Of a stretch of 64,000 nucleotides of DNA, positions 26,694 through 35,831 are shown one piece after another. Position numbers and translations under genes: made by a program. This DNA comes from CAWJKP01 sp963843465. Its GTDB lineage: Bacteria > Planctomycetota > Planctomycetia > Pirellulales > Thermoguttaceae. The first letter of the stretch is position 1; every line of letters starts with the position of its first letter. The notes below the pieces were generated by a model that had not been told where the DNA came from, did not search any database, and saw only the letters and a program-made list of their open reading frames with translations. The DNA is taken from contig CAWJKP010000002.1 of the NCBI GenBank assembly GCA_963843465.1, forward strand, positions 1,364,001-1,428,000, written 5' to 3'.

Positions 26694-28287
26694 GGCGTTG
26701 ATAGCTTTTCTCCTTATCCCGCGGGGCCAACGGCAAACGGACGCGGAAGGTCGAGCCGCGTCCCGGCCCGTCGCTCTGCGCGTCGATCTCCCCCCCATGA
26801 TCGGAAACGATGCGCGAGGTGATCGAGAGCCCCAAACCGGTCCCCTGGCCCTTGCGGCGGCGGGTAAAGAAGGGCTCGAAGACGTGGCGCAGCACCTCCG
26901 GCTCCATGCCGCAGCCGTTGTCCAAGAAGGTCAGCTCGGCGAAACCGTCGCGGGCCGAGAGCCGTACCCGCACCGTGCCGCCGTCGTCGAGACTGTCCAA
27001 GGCGTTGGTCAGCAGGTTGAGCACCACCTGCTTGGTTTCCTGCGGGTTGACCGGGGCGATCACGGTCCCCGGGCTGGCAAACTGGATCTGCATCTGCTGG
27101 TACTTGCCCAGGTGGCCGATCATCTCGATCACGCCCTCGACCAGCTTGCCCAGGTCGGTGTTCTGCCGTTGGACCGGCCCGATGCGGGAGAAATCCAGCA
27201 GCTTCTCGGTGATGCCTTTGCAGCGGAAGGCCTCGTTCTGGATCATCTCCAGGTAGCGGGCGATGACGGCATGGTCCGGGTTGGCCGGGTCCAAGAGGCC
27301 GCGCAGCCGGCTCTCCAGCGACTCGGCCCCCAGCGCAATCGAGGCCAGCGGATTGTTGATCTCGTGGGCCACGCCCGCCGCCAGGAACCCCACGCTGGCC
27401 AACTGCTCGCTGCGGACCACCTGCCGGGTCCGCTCCTGCACCTGCCGGTCGAGATCGTCGCGGATGGTCTGGAAGCGGGCGGTCATGTCGTTCATCGCCT
27501 CGGCCAGCTCGGCCATCTCGTCGTTGGTCCGCAGCCGGATGCGATACTGGAACTGCCCGGCCGCCACGTGCCGCGAGCCGTCGATCAGCACCCGCAAGGG
27601 GCGGAAGATCCACTCGTAGAAGAGCTTCACGAACAGCGCGAAGACCAGCGCCGCCGCAAGGCTCATGATCCAGGTGCCGACGATCAGCGTCCGATACCGG
27701 TTCCTGACCTCGTCGGCAAACCCGCTGAGCTTGTGGTGCAAATGGCTGGGCAGGTCCACCGCCAGCGATTGGAGATTCTCCAGCTCAACGTCCAATTGGT
27801 CGATCTTCAACTCGTCGAGGATCCAGTCCTCATCGTGGTTCGCCTCGCGGACCCGCCCGAGCGCGATCTCGATCTTGTGGACGGTTTCCCACTCGGGCTG
27901 GTTGTCGGCGATGGGCAAGCCGTCGCGGACCTTGCGCTCCAGCGCCTTGCGGTAGTCGGCCAGGGTGGCGTCGACCGCGTCCAGCCCGCTGCGGAAATGA
28001 TCGCGAACCATCCAGGCCCGCGATGGAACATGGAGCTGGTCGTCGGAGGGGGGAAAACTGCTCGCCCGCAGCCCGCGGAACTCGCTGAGCGTCATCCGCA
28101 CTTCGGCCACCTGCCGGCTCAACTCGGCCGCCAAGGGCAGCTCGACCGCTCGCCAACTCAGGCCCTTGGCCAGACTGCGATAGGCGTAGGTGGCGTACAG
28201 GCCGCTGCTGGAGAGGATCAGGACCAGCAAGAGCAGGAGCCCCAGCCCGACCAGCACCTTGACGCGAATGGGCCACTTGGCAAGCAA
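26683..28287 (-). CDS. Membrane sensor histidine kinase (partner of the NtrC regulator)
   Basis: The protein has 534 residues from a TTG start. TM1 is VKVLVGLGLLLLLVLILSSS; a roughly 160-residue helical extracytoplasmic sensor follows; TM2 is IMSLAAALVFALFVKLFY. HAMP-like DEMAELAEAMNDMTARFQ leads to HisKA with VAHEINNPLASIALG (phospho-His) and an HATPase domain (NLLTNALDSLDDGG, DNGCGM, GTGLGLSI). The frame is open another 120 codons upstream, but those translate repeats (28359-28633). AAGGAGG at 28294-28300, 6 bp from TTG 28287, fixes the true start. Confidence 0.92.
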   Translation of the reverse strand: MLAKWPIRVKVLVGLGLLLLLVLILSSSGLYATYAYRSLAKGLSWRAVELPLAAELSRQVAEVRMTLSEFRGLRASSFPPSDDQLHVPSRAWMVRDHFRSGLDAVDATLADYRKALERKVRDGLPIADNQPEWETVHKIEIALGRVREANHDEDWILDELKIDQLDVELENLQSLAVDLPSHLHHKLSGFADEVRNRYRTLIVGTWIMSLAAALVFALFVKLFYEWIFRPLRVLIDGSRHVAAGQFQYRIRLRTNDEMAELAEAMNDMTARFQTIRDDLDRQVQERTRQVVRSEQLASVGFLAAGVAHEINNPLASIALGAESLESRLRGLLDPANPDHAVIARYLEMIQNEAFRCKGITEKLLDFSRIGPVQRQNTDLGKLVEGVIEMIGHLGKYQQMQIQFASPGTVIAPVNPQETKQVVLNLLTNALDSLDDGGTVRVRLSARDGFAELTFLDNGCGMEPEVLRHVFEPFFTRRRKGQGTGLGLSITSRIVSDHGGEIDAQSDGPGRGSTFRVRLPLAPRDKEKSYQRRAA

Positions 28288-28786
28288 CGGCGACCTCCTT
28301 GTCGCGGCGACCTCCCTGTCGCACGGCCACCGGTTTGAACCGGCGGGAATCCTTCCGTGTAGGTCAGGCTTTCCAGCCTGACCGTCTTTTCTGTCAGGCT
28401 GGAAAGCCTGACGTACTTTCGTGCCAGGGTAAGAGCCCCGGCGGCCACGCCGGCGAACTCGCTTCCTGACGAGCGGGCGAAGTGTAACATTCTTCGCGGC
28501 CCCGAGGCAATGCTGAAAGGAAGGCAGAGGACAGGAAGAGCGGGGCGGGAAAATGGGGGGGAAGAGAAGGGAAAGGGGGAAATGGGGAAAATCGAGTCTC
28601 CCTTTCCCTCCGGGAGAGGGTCGAGGTGAGGGGAAACCACGGTGCAACGGTTTCGCTGCCCTGTCAACGGCTCCCTCTCATGGGAGCATAGACCGCAGGC
28701 GTGGTTGGTCTTATACTGTAAATTCCTCCTACGTATCGGTTAACTGGTGTCCCCACCGGGTGCAGGGTGGCGGAAGGGGGTTGACC
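28288..28786. repeat. Repeat-rich upstream region
   Basis: It contains a REP pair at 28359-28416 (GTAG followed by GTCAGGCTTTCCAGCCTGAC, then its inverse ending GTAC), a GGCGGCCACGCCGGCG copy at 28432-28456 and a CTCCCTTTCCCTCCGGGAG repeat at 28597-28633. The last 100 bp form the leader of the next gene. Confidence 0.7.
28685..28786 (+). promoter_or_regulatory. Conserved leader of DPYYKWLGI gene 1
   Basis: About 100 bp before the ATG closely match 30400-30501 before the paralogue (CATAGACCG...GGTCTTATA / CATAGACCG...AGTCTCATA, then GGTTAACTGGTGTCCCC / GGTTGACTGGCATCCCC). Conservation right up to both starts suggests a shared promoter or leader. Confidence 0.6.
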
Positions 28787-30378
28787 ATGTCCGACGCCTT
28801 CGACCCGTATTACAAGTGGCTCGGTATCGCTCCTGAAGAGCAGCCGGCCAGTCACTACCGATTGCTGGCCATACGGGACTTCGAGCCTGACCCGGAGGTG
28901 ATCGACTCGGCGGCCGACCGGCAGATGTCGCACGTGCGGTCGTTTCAGACCGGGGCCCATTCGGCCGATTCGCAGCGAGTGCTGAACGAGCTTTCGGCGG
29001 CCCGGCTGTGCCTGTTGAATCCGGCCAAGAAGCGCTCTACGACGGGCAACTGCGACGCTTGTTGGCCGCCTTGAATGCGGTGGACGTTGCGCAGCCGCTT
29101 CCCGAGGCCGTCGTTCCCGCTCCGCCGCCTCCCGGGGCCGTCCCTCCGGCGCCGCCGCCTCCCGCAATCGTCGACAAAACGGAGGTGCTCTCCGATATCA
29201 TCGCCTCGTCGCCCAGCAGGGGGACTCAGCCTGTTGTCGTCGAAAAGACGCCATCTTGGCAAGGTCCCGTGGTTGCCGCGGCGGTGACCACCGCGATCAT
29301 GGTCGCACTGTGGATAGCGTATCGCCTGATTTTTTCTCCAGAACCAGAAGATTCCGCCGCGCAGGTGTCGTCAAGCGAGGCGAGCCGGGATCGCCAGGAG
29401 GATGCCCGGCAGGCGGAAAAGCTCAAGCAGGAAGAGGCCCAGCGAGAGGAGATCGCCCGCAAGGCCGAGCAAGACCGGCAACGGGAGGCGGCCGAAGAGG
29501 CGCAAAAGAAGGTTGCGGAAGAAGAACGCCAGCGGCAGGAGCGTGAGGCGGAGGAAAAACGCCGCGAGGCGGCGGAGGAGGCCCGGCAGGTGGCGAAAAA
29601 GCCGCCGCCGACCCACCCCTCGCCCCAAGTGGCGGTAGCTGCCCCGCCGCGGCCCGACGCCAACGCCTGGAAGACCAAGGCTGAGCGTTACGCCCAGGAG
29701 CACTTGGGCCGATTGATCGGCGGCGAGCGGCTCGTCGACGGCAAGGCGGAGATCCCCCTGGACAGTCTGCCCCCGACGCCCGCCACGCGCACCTGGTTCC
29801 TCGGCGTGGGACGAATCTATTTGGACAGCGGCACGTATGCCTTCGGCGAAGGCTTCGACAAGGAGCCGCCGGACGTGCGGTATGAGATCCCCGCCTTGGC
29901 CGCCGATTTGCACCTCAAGTCGGCCTTCGTCGTGCTGCACCAGCAGGGCGACGTGCTCCAACTTGTGGTCGGCGGCGTCGCCGCCGATGCGTCCGGCTCA
30001 AGCGCCGCCGAAAAGAAAGCCCGCATCGCGGAACTCGAGCAGCGGATCAACACGCTGATGGCCATGCGCCGCACCCATCGCGCGGCGGACGACCCTGACG
30101 GGGACGAAGACGACGCATCCAGTGCCGTGCAAGAGTTGCGGGAATGCCGGGAGGAGCTGGAGAACCTCAAGAACGAGTCGCATCAGGCGATTTCCAAGAC
30201 CCGGCGCGGCAACAACCAATGGTTGGCGGCCTTGAAGCAGCGGTGCCGGTCGGTCAGCGCACTGATCTACCAGCCGGTGTTGCGGCATGGGGGGCCCGCC
30301 GCAGCGCCCCCGTCTAATCCTGCCGGCCGGGGCGGCAAGAGCAGCAAGCAGATGGTTGCGCCGCCGGCCACGCCCTAA
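28787..30378 (+). CDS. DPYYKWLGI-domain membrane protein 1, coiled coil, one frameshift
   Basis: Residues 1-90 form the planctomycete N-terminal domain (AFDPYYKWLGIAPEEQPASH ... NELSAARLCLLNPAKK), which looks J-domain-like and helical. One base is missing near 29031 (AAGAAG-GCGCTC); after it the frame continues LYDGQLRRLLAALN. A proline-rich linker, one transmembrane helix (PVVAAAVTTAIMVALWIAYR) and a long charged coiled coil (EDARQAEKLKQEEAQREEIA ...) follow. The C-terminal part is an unrecognised domain (TRTWFLGVGRIYLDSGTYAF) plus a second short coiled coil. Function unknown. It is the first of two tandem paralogues. Confidence 0.75.
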
Positions 30379-30399
30379 GAGAAGTTTGCGCGATCATGG

Positions 30400-30501
30400 C
30401 GCATAGACCGAAGGTGTGGTAAGTCTCATAGTGTGAATGCTTCCCACGTATTGGTTGACTGGCATCCCCGACCGGTGTAGGGTGGTGGCGGAGCGTTGGC
30501 C
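30400..30501 (+). promoter_or_regulatory. Conserved leader of DPYYKWLGI gene 2
   Basis: It aligns with 28685-28786 over its whole length with substitutions and few gaps, ending GGCGGAGCGTTGGCC before the ATG. Confidence 0.6.
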
Positions 30502-32718
30502 ATGGCCGAAGATTTCGACCCCTATTACAAATGGCTCGGCATCGGTCCTGAGGAGCGTCCGGCCAGCCACTACCGATTGCTGGCCATCCGGGAGTTCGAG
30601 CCGGACCCCGAGGTGATCCAGTCGGCGGCCGACCGGCAGATGTCGCACGTGCGGTCGTTTCAGACCGGCCCCCATTCGGCGGACTCGCAGCGCCTGCTGA
30701 ACGAACTTTCGGCGGCCCGGCTGTGCTTGTTGAATCCCGCCAAGAAGGCCTTCTACGACGGGGAATTGCAGCGCTTGCGGGCCGCCGCGCAAGCGGCGGA
30801 GGTTGCCAAACCTCTTCCGGTGGCGATCGTCGCGGCTCCGCCGCCCTCCGCAACCGTCGAAAAGAGGGAAGTGCTCTCGGACATCATCTCCTCGTCGCCC
30901 GGCAGGCAGACTCACCCCGCTGTTGAAAGGACGCATTCTTGGCGAGGCCCGGTGATCGCCGCGCTTGTGACAACGGTGATGGTTCTTGGAGCGGGATTGG
31001 CGTACCGCCTCATTTTTTATCGAGAGGTCTCGGTGGCGCCAAGAGTTTCCGCCAAACGGGCGTCGTCAGGCGAGCCGTCACAAAGCCGCGACCAGACGGC
31101 CGGCGAAGCGGCGGGAAGTAAAGCTGGCAAGCTGGAGCCCGAGGGTCGGGACGAGAATCCCGCTGCGCTTTCAGCCACGAGCACCGACCTGGTACCGCCG
31201 CGGCCGGCTGAAGATACTGGATTACCGGAAAACGTTTGGATTCGGATTGTCAACCGAAGCAGCCGCATGGGGATTGGCGTGCGCGAGGACAAGAAGTCGC
31301 CCGGAACAGACGTGATCCAGTGGGATGCCGGCGCCGAATGGATCTTGCGCCCGCAAGGAGATTTCTGGAGCATCCGGGACCGCAACAGTGGGCTTTATTT
31401 GGCCGTGATGAAGTCGTCTCGGGAACAAGGGGCGGCTATTTGCGTGGAATCCAAGGGCAACGCTTCAAGTCAATGGACAATTGAACCTACGGACCCGCCT
31501 TTTTGGAAGATCCTCAATCGAAATAGCGGGCTTGCGCTAGCGATCCCGCAAGGGCAACGCAATCGCGGCGCAGTCGCCTGCCAGTGGCCTTCTTGGTCAG
31601 GCTCAGACCAGCAGTGGGAGTTTAAGGTCGAGGCGCCGGGGAGCAGCGAGCCGCTCGCCAAGAGCGCGTTTGACGTCAAGCAGGCGCAGGAGTATCAGCA
31701 GCGTTGGGCCCAGAAGTTGCGTGTGCCCCTGGAGATCACGAACTCCATCGGAATGAAGTTGGTCCTCATCCCGCCGGGCGAGTTCGAGATGGGATCGCCC
31801 AAGGAACTAACCGAGGAGGAGTCGAACAGACCTAATGTCGAGTGGTTTTACAGGGTTCGCCTGCCGGGCGAAGGGCCGAGGCACCACGTGCGGATCACCC
31901 AGCCGTTCTACCTTGGCGTGTACGACGTGACGCAGGGCGAATACCAGCACGTTATCGGCGCGAATCCCAGCGAGTTCTCGGCCACCGGCAAGGGCAAAGA
32001 CAAGGTTGCCGGGCGGGACACGAAGCGGTTCCCGGTGGAGAACGTGTCGTGGGACGACTCCGCGGAGTTCTGCCGGAAGTTATCAGAGCTACCTGCGGAG
32101 AAGGCGGCGGGGCGGCGGTATCACTTGCCCACGGAGGCGCAATGGGAGTACGCGTGCCGCGCGGGGAGCACCGGCCGGTTCGGTTTCAGCATGAGCAGCA
32201 GGACAATATCCAGGGAGGACGACGAGCAGGCGCTGGAGGACTACGGGTGGTTCGCGAGCAACTCTGGCGGTGTGACACACCCCGTTGGGCTAAAACGGGC
32301 CAACGCCTGGGGGTTGTACGACATGCACGGGAATGTTTGGGAGTGGTGTCAGGACTGTTACGACACGGGCTACTATGGGAAATCGCCCGTGGATGATCCG
32401 AGCGGCCCTCCCGACGCCGCCAGCCACGTGAACCGCGGCGGTAGCTGGCCGTACCCATCGAGGTTCTGCCGTTCGGCGTGCCGCGACGGCGGCAACGCTG
32501 GCGACGCCGGGGACCGCACCCGTGGCTTGCGCGTTTCTTCAGTCACGTTGGACATGATAGGGAAGGCTGAGCAGAAACGTCCCGCGGCAGCCGAGGACGG
32601 CCATCGCAGTGCAGCGGATAGCGCGGTTGGCTTACCCAGGAGCGACGCCGACACGGCTGCACAAGCCGCAAGCGGCTCCCGCGCGCGACGCAGCCCAAGG
32701 TGTTGCCGCCGCTGGTGA
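30502..32718 (+). CDS. DPYYKWLGI-domain membrane protein 2 with ricin-like and SUMF1-like domains
   Basis: The N-terminal 90 residues are about 80 percent identical to the upstream paralogue. A transmembrane helix (WRGPVIAALVTTVMVLGAGL, residues 147-173) exports the rest. Residues 245-375 form ricin-type repeats (NVWIRIVNRSSRMGIGV, WSIRDRNSGLYLAV, WKILNRNSGLALAI). Residues 415-680 are a formylglycine-generating-enzyme-like domain (MKLVLIPPGEFEMGS, YDVTQGEY, PTEAQWEYACRAG, YDMHGNVWEWCQD, NRGGSWPY). The catalytic cysteine pair of true FGE is not evident, so this is probably a binding or structural module. The low-complexity tail after 32560 probably frameshifts into 32700-33257. Confidence 0.82.
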   Translation: MAEDFDPYYKWLGIGPEERPASHYRLLAIREFEPDPEVIQSAADRQMSHVRSFQTGPHSADSQRLLNELSAARLCLLNPAKKAFYDGELQRLRAAAQAAEVAKPLPVAIVAAPPPSATVEKREVLSDIISSSPGRQTHPAVERTHSWRGPVIAALVTTVMVLGAGLAYRLIFYREVSVAPRVSAKRASSGEPSQSRDQTAGEAAGSKAGKLEPEGRDENPAALSATSTDLVPPRPAEDTGLPENVWIRIVNRSSRMGIGVREDKKSPGTDVIQWDAGAEWILRPQGDFWSIRDRNSGLYLAVMKSSREQGAAICVESKGNASSQWTIEPTDPPFWKILNRNSGLALAIPQGQRNRGAVACQWPSWSGSDQQWEFKVEAPGSSEPLAKSAFDVKQAQEYQQRWAQKLRVPLEITNSIGMKLVLIPPGEFEMGSPKELTEEESNRPNVEWFYRVRLPGEGPRHHVRITQPFYLGVYDVTQGEYQHVIGANPSEFSATGKGKDKVAGRDTKRFPVENVSWDDSAEFCRKLSELPAEKAAGRRYHLPTEAQWEYACRAGSTGRFGFSMSSRTISREDDEQALEDYGWFASNSGGVTHPVGLKRANAWGLYDMHGNVWEWCQDCYDTGYYGKSPVDDPSGPPDAASHVNRGGSWPYPSRFCRSACRDGGNAGDAGDRTRGLRVSSVTLDMIGKAEQKRPAAAEDGHRSAADSAVGLPRSDADTAAQAASGSRARRSPRCCRRW

Positions 32719-33257
32719 TCGATCTTCAAGAACCGCTTGCGCACTGCACCGTGGAAATGGACGAACTGCCGAAAGGCACGATACTCCTGGAAATAACCAA
32801 GCTGGAAGGCTCCGGGGACTTCGACAAGGACGTTACCATCGAAAAACCCAGACCGCTGCGCCCGGGCTCGTCTGGCAGTCTGGGGCTGGCGTTAAAGGGT
32901 TGTCCCAACAAGGTGAGTCTTGCGCTAGTGTTCGCGATGAACACGGAAGGGAAAGGATTCGACATAAGCCTGAAGGTGGGGCCGAAGATCGTGGCCGCGT
33001 GCAAAAATCCCCCCGCGAATATCGAGGCCGCCAAGAGCGACATCCGCAGGAAACGGGATGTCGCGCGCGGTAATATGGAAAGGGCCAAGACGTCAAAAGA
33101 GAAGCATGCGGTGGCGCACACCGTTGAAGCGTATGATCGTGCGCTGGCCTCTCTCCAGTTCTTCAGCGAGGTGAATAAGGTCAAGGTCCACTTCCGCGTT
33201 TGTCTTGATGCCGGCGACGGAAAACAGACGGCGCTTGTCACGACAGAGGCGCCATGA
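32700..33257 (+). CDS. Unknown domain, probable displaced C-terminus of the preceding gene
   Basis: The frame is open for 185 residues from a GTG: VLPPLVIDLQEPLAHCTVEM ... VHFRVCLDAGDGKQTALV. There is no SD at the GTG and the preceding ORF overlaps it with a tail that becomes arginine/cysteine-rich junk (RARRSPRCCRRW), the usual sign of a frameshift near 32660-32700. It may instead be a separate small gene. The middle has a charged helical segment (IRRKRDVARGNMERAKTSKE). No family recognised. Confidence 0.5.
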   Translation: MLPPLVIDLQEPLAHCTVEMDELPKGTILLEITKLEGSGDFDKDVTIEKPRPLRPGSSGSLGLALKGCPNKVSLALVFAMNTEGKGFDISLKVGPKIVAACKNPPANIEAAKSDIRRKRDVARGNMERAKTSKEKHAVAHTVEAYDRALASLQFFSEVNKVKVHFRVCLDAGDGKQTALVTTEAP

Positions 33258-33279
33258 CCAGTTTGTACAAAGTGCGATC

Positions 33280-33663
33280 ATGCCCGAGTACCTCCAGGTG
33301 ATGACGACCGTGGCGACCCGAGAGGCCGCCGACAAGATCGCTGCGAGCCTGGTCGAGCAGCGGTTGGCGGCCTGCGTGCAGGTCATGGGACCGATCAGCA
33401 GCACTTACCGCTGGCAAGGGGCGGTCCAGACGAGTCAAGAATGGCTTTGCCTGGCCAAGAGCCGGCGGGATCTCTATCCCCAGATGGAGGAAGCCATTCG
33501 CCGGATCCATCCCTATCAAGTGCCGGAGATCCTGGCGATCCCCGTTATTGCCGGCAGCCCGTCCTACCTCGCTTGGCTCGATGCGTCATGTACTCCTCAC
33601 GTTCCGCGTGAGGGCGCGCGTCACGCGGAGCGTGACGAGTACGGTTCACGCGAAACGAGCTGA
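33280..33663 (+). CDS. cutA: CutA1 divalent-cation tolerance protein
   Basis: MPEYLQVMTTVATREAADKI, AACVQVMGPISSTYRWQG and IHPYQVPEILAIPV are hallmark CutA1 segments; the family forms very stable trimers linked to copper tolerance, exact role unsettled. The natural protein ends near SYLAWLDAS (about 105 residues). The last 22 residues are translated from an inserted GTACTCCTCACG repeat, so the C-terminus has been extended. ATG at 33280. Confidence 0.93.
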   Translation: MPEYLQVMTTVATREAADKIAASLVEQRLAACVQVMGPISSTYRWQGAVQTSQEWLCLAKSRRDLYPQMEEAIRRIHPYQVPEILAIPVIAGSPSYLAWLDASCTPHVPREGARHAERDEYGSRETS

Positions 33664-33747
33664 GCCGTGCGGCGCCGGAACCGTCGTACTCCTCACGCTC
33701 CGCGTGAGGTCGGACCGGCCAAACCTCACGCGGAGCGTGAGGAGTAC
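33590..33747. repeat. Two inverted pairs of GTACTCCTCACG..CGTGAGG repeats
   Basis: Pairs at 33590-33642 and 33686-33747 each run from GTACTCCTCACG(T/C)TCCGCG to the inverse ending in GAGTAC. The first provides the 3' end of cutA; the second lies in the gap before the next gene. Confidence 0.8.
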
Positions 33748-33827
33748 GCTTGCCGACGAGTCCCAGACGGATTATCCTGGAACAGCTCTCTCCAACCGCT
33801 TGCCCACCCCGACGAAAGGAACCACTT

Positions 33828-35831
33828 GTGAACGCCTGGATTCGAGCTCTTCTCACACCGGCGGCGATAGCCGCCATGCTCCTGACCGGTCCCGAGGCAG
33901 GGTGGGCGGAGGGCCCGGCCGCCGGCGCGGTCGGCGTCGTCAGCCACGTGAAAGTTCTCTGCGACCACGTGCGCAACGTCTCCAGCCTGGCGGCTTGGAA
34001 GCGGTCCTTCATCCACGACGGGATGACCGACGAGCAGAAGGCGCTGGCGATCTGGCGGTCGACGGTCATGTTCCGCTACCAGGACCCGCCTCCCTTGGAG
34101 TTCCTCGAGGAGGACTGTGTCCACGACCCGATCAAGACCTTCAATGTCTACGGTTACGGGATGTGCTGCTGCGCCTCCTCGAACATCGAGGCCCTGGCCC
34201 GCTACTTGGGGCTGGAGGCCCGCGGCTGGGCGGTCAACGGCCACAGCCTGCCGGAGGTCAATTACGACCACGCCTGGCACATGCTCGACGCCTCGCTGGT
34301 CAACTACTTCCCCAAGCCGGACGGCAAGATCGCCAGCATGGCGGAGCTGGTGGCGGCGGTGAAGGGTTGGCTGGCCGAGCATCCGGAGTTGAAGCAGAAC
34401 GACGCCAAGCTGCGCCAGCTTCACCAGTCCCAGGGCTGGCTGGGCTGGAAGCAGGGGCCCGCGCTTCTGACCCATTGCCCGTTCTACGATTGGTCCGGCT
34501 GGTGGCCGGCCAAGACGCACGGCTGGTACTCGACGATGCAGGAGTACGACGGCAGCCACAACACGCCCTTCCCCTACGAGTACGCCTACTCGCAGGGCTA
34601 CGAGGTGAACATCCAGCTCCGCCGCGGCGAGAGGCTGACCCGCAACTGGTTCAACAAGGGACTGCACATCAACGGCATGACGCACGACGGGGACGCGCCG
34701 GGCTGCCTGCACGGGAAGATCGGCTCCGACGCCATGGCGTACCTCACCGGCTACGGCGATCTGGCCTCCGGCCGGATCGGCAGCGGCGCCCTGGAGTACG
34801 ACGTGCCGCTGGCCGACGGCGGCTTCCGCGGCGGGGCCTGGAAGGCCGAGAATCTCGCCTCCAAGGCCGAGGAGCCCGGCGCGGCGGTGCACGTGAAAGA
34901 TCCTGCTGAACCCGGCGTGCTGGAGATCGAGATGCCCTCCAGCTACGTCTACCTGGCCGGCGAACTGGCGCTGGACGCGGCCGTCGGAAAGGGCGGCGAC
35001 ATCGAGGTGCTCTTCTCCGCCAACAACGGGCTGGACTGGCGCCAGGTCACGGACATCCTGAAGTCGGGCAAGCAGAAGATCGACCTGGGCAAGCTCGTCC
35101 TGCGGCGTTACGACTACCGGCTGCGCTTCGTGCTCACCGGCCAGGGCACGGGACTGGACGCCCTGCGGATCGCCGGCACGATCCAATGTTCCCAGCGGGC
35201 CCTGCCCACGCTCGTCCAGGGCGACAATACGATCAGCTTCTCCGCCGGTCCGGCCGAGGGCACGGTCACCGTGCAGGGCAGCAGCACGGGCCGCGGCAAG
35301 GGCAAGAATGTGACGCTGGCGGACTTCAAGCCCACGCTGGTCGGCGTCGAGCCGCAGTTCCTCCGCGTCCACGGCTCGCCAGCGGAAGTGACCGTGGGCA
35401 TCGCCACTCCGGCCGACATGACCCGGCTGCGCTTCGGCGGCCACTACCGTGCCCGCGACAAGGCCGACCGCTGGGACGTGTCGGTCTCCTTCGACGGCGG
35501 CAAGAGCTTCCGCGACGTGGAGCCCTACCTGGGGCCCACGCAGGGCAAGTGTCAGTACGCGACCGTCTCCGAGATCCCCCCCGGCACGCGAGCCGCTTTG
35601 GTCCGCTGGTCCGGCCATCAGCGGAACACGACCTGCCTCTTTTTTGTCCGCATCGACGCCGACTACCGTCAGTCCCAGGGCGGGTTCCGTCCGGTGAAGG
35701 TGACCTACGTCTGGCAAGAGGGCGGCGCGGAAAAGAAGGACGTCCACGTATCGAGGCGGCCCGACGAGACCTACCACATCCCCTGCGCGTCGAAGCCCGA
35801 GATGAAGAGCATCGCGCTGGAGTGGGAGTAG
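33828..35831 (+). CDS. Exported transglutaminase-like protein
   Basis: The protein has 667 residues from GTG 33828 (AAAGGA upstream). A signal peptide (WIRALLTPAAIAAMLLTGPE ... GWAEG) precedes a helical domain, then the transglutaminase-like core: YGYGMCCCASSNIEALARYL (candidate nucleophile Cys in a run of three), followed by NGHSLPEVNYDHAWHMLD with the candidate His and Asp. The C-terminal 300 residues are beta-rich (WDVSVSFDGGKSFRDVEPYL). It could cleave or cross-link peptide-type bonds in the envelope, or be a non-enzymatic relative. It converges on the Lpt-like gene with no gap. Confidence 0.72.
   Translation: MNAWIRALLTPAAIAAMLLTGPEAGWAEGPAAGAVGVVSHVKVLCDHVRNVSSLAAWKRSFIHDGMTDEQKALAIWRSTVMFRYQDPPPLEFLEEDCVHDPIKTFNVYGYGMCCCASSNIEALARYLGLEARGWAVNGHSLPEVNYDHAWHMLDASLVNYFPKPDGKIASMAELVAAVKGWLAEHPELKQNDAKLRQLHQSQGWLGWKQGPALLTHCPFYDWSGWWPAKTHGWYSTMQEYDGSHNTPFPYEYAYSQGYEVNIQLRRGERLTRNWFNKGLHINGMTHDGDAPGCLHGKIGSDAMAYLTGYGDLASGRIGSGALEYDVPLADGGFRGGAWKAENLASKAEEPGAAVHVKDPAEPGVLEIEMPSSYVYLAGELALDAAVGKGGDIEVLFSANNGLDWRQVTDILKSGKQKIDLGKLVLRRYDYRLRFVLTGQGTGLDALRIAGTIQCSQRALPTLVQGDNTISFSAGPAEGTVTVQGSSTGRGKGKNVTLADFKPTLVGVEPQFLRVHGSPAEVTVGIATPADMTRLRFGGHYRARDKADRWDVSVSFDGGKSFRDVEPYLGPTQGKCQYATVSEIPPGTRAALVRWSGHQRNTTCLFFVRIDADYRQSQGGFRPVKVTYVWQEGGAEKKDVHVSRRPDETYHIPCASKPEMKSIALEWE

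Noticed and set aside
26548..28338. 596-residue plus-strand ORF opposite the histidine kinase
   Set aside because: Antisense shadow; the minus strand shows complete HisKA, HATPase and receiver motifs.
28288..28647. N-terminal 120-residue extension of the histidine kinase
   Set aside because: It translates dispersed repeats; AAGGAGG before TTG 28287 gives a natural start just before TM1.
30502..32718. Genuine formylglycine-generating enzyme
   Set aside because: The domain lacks an obvious catalytic cysteine pair and no sulfatase gene is nearby; fused to a membrane adaptor it is more likely a binding module.
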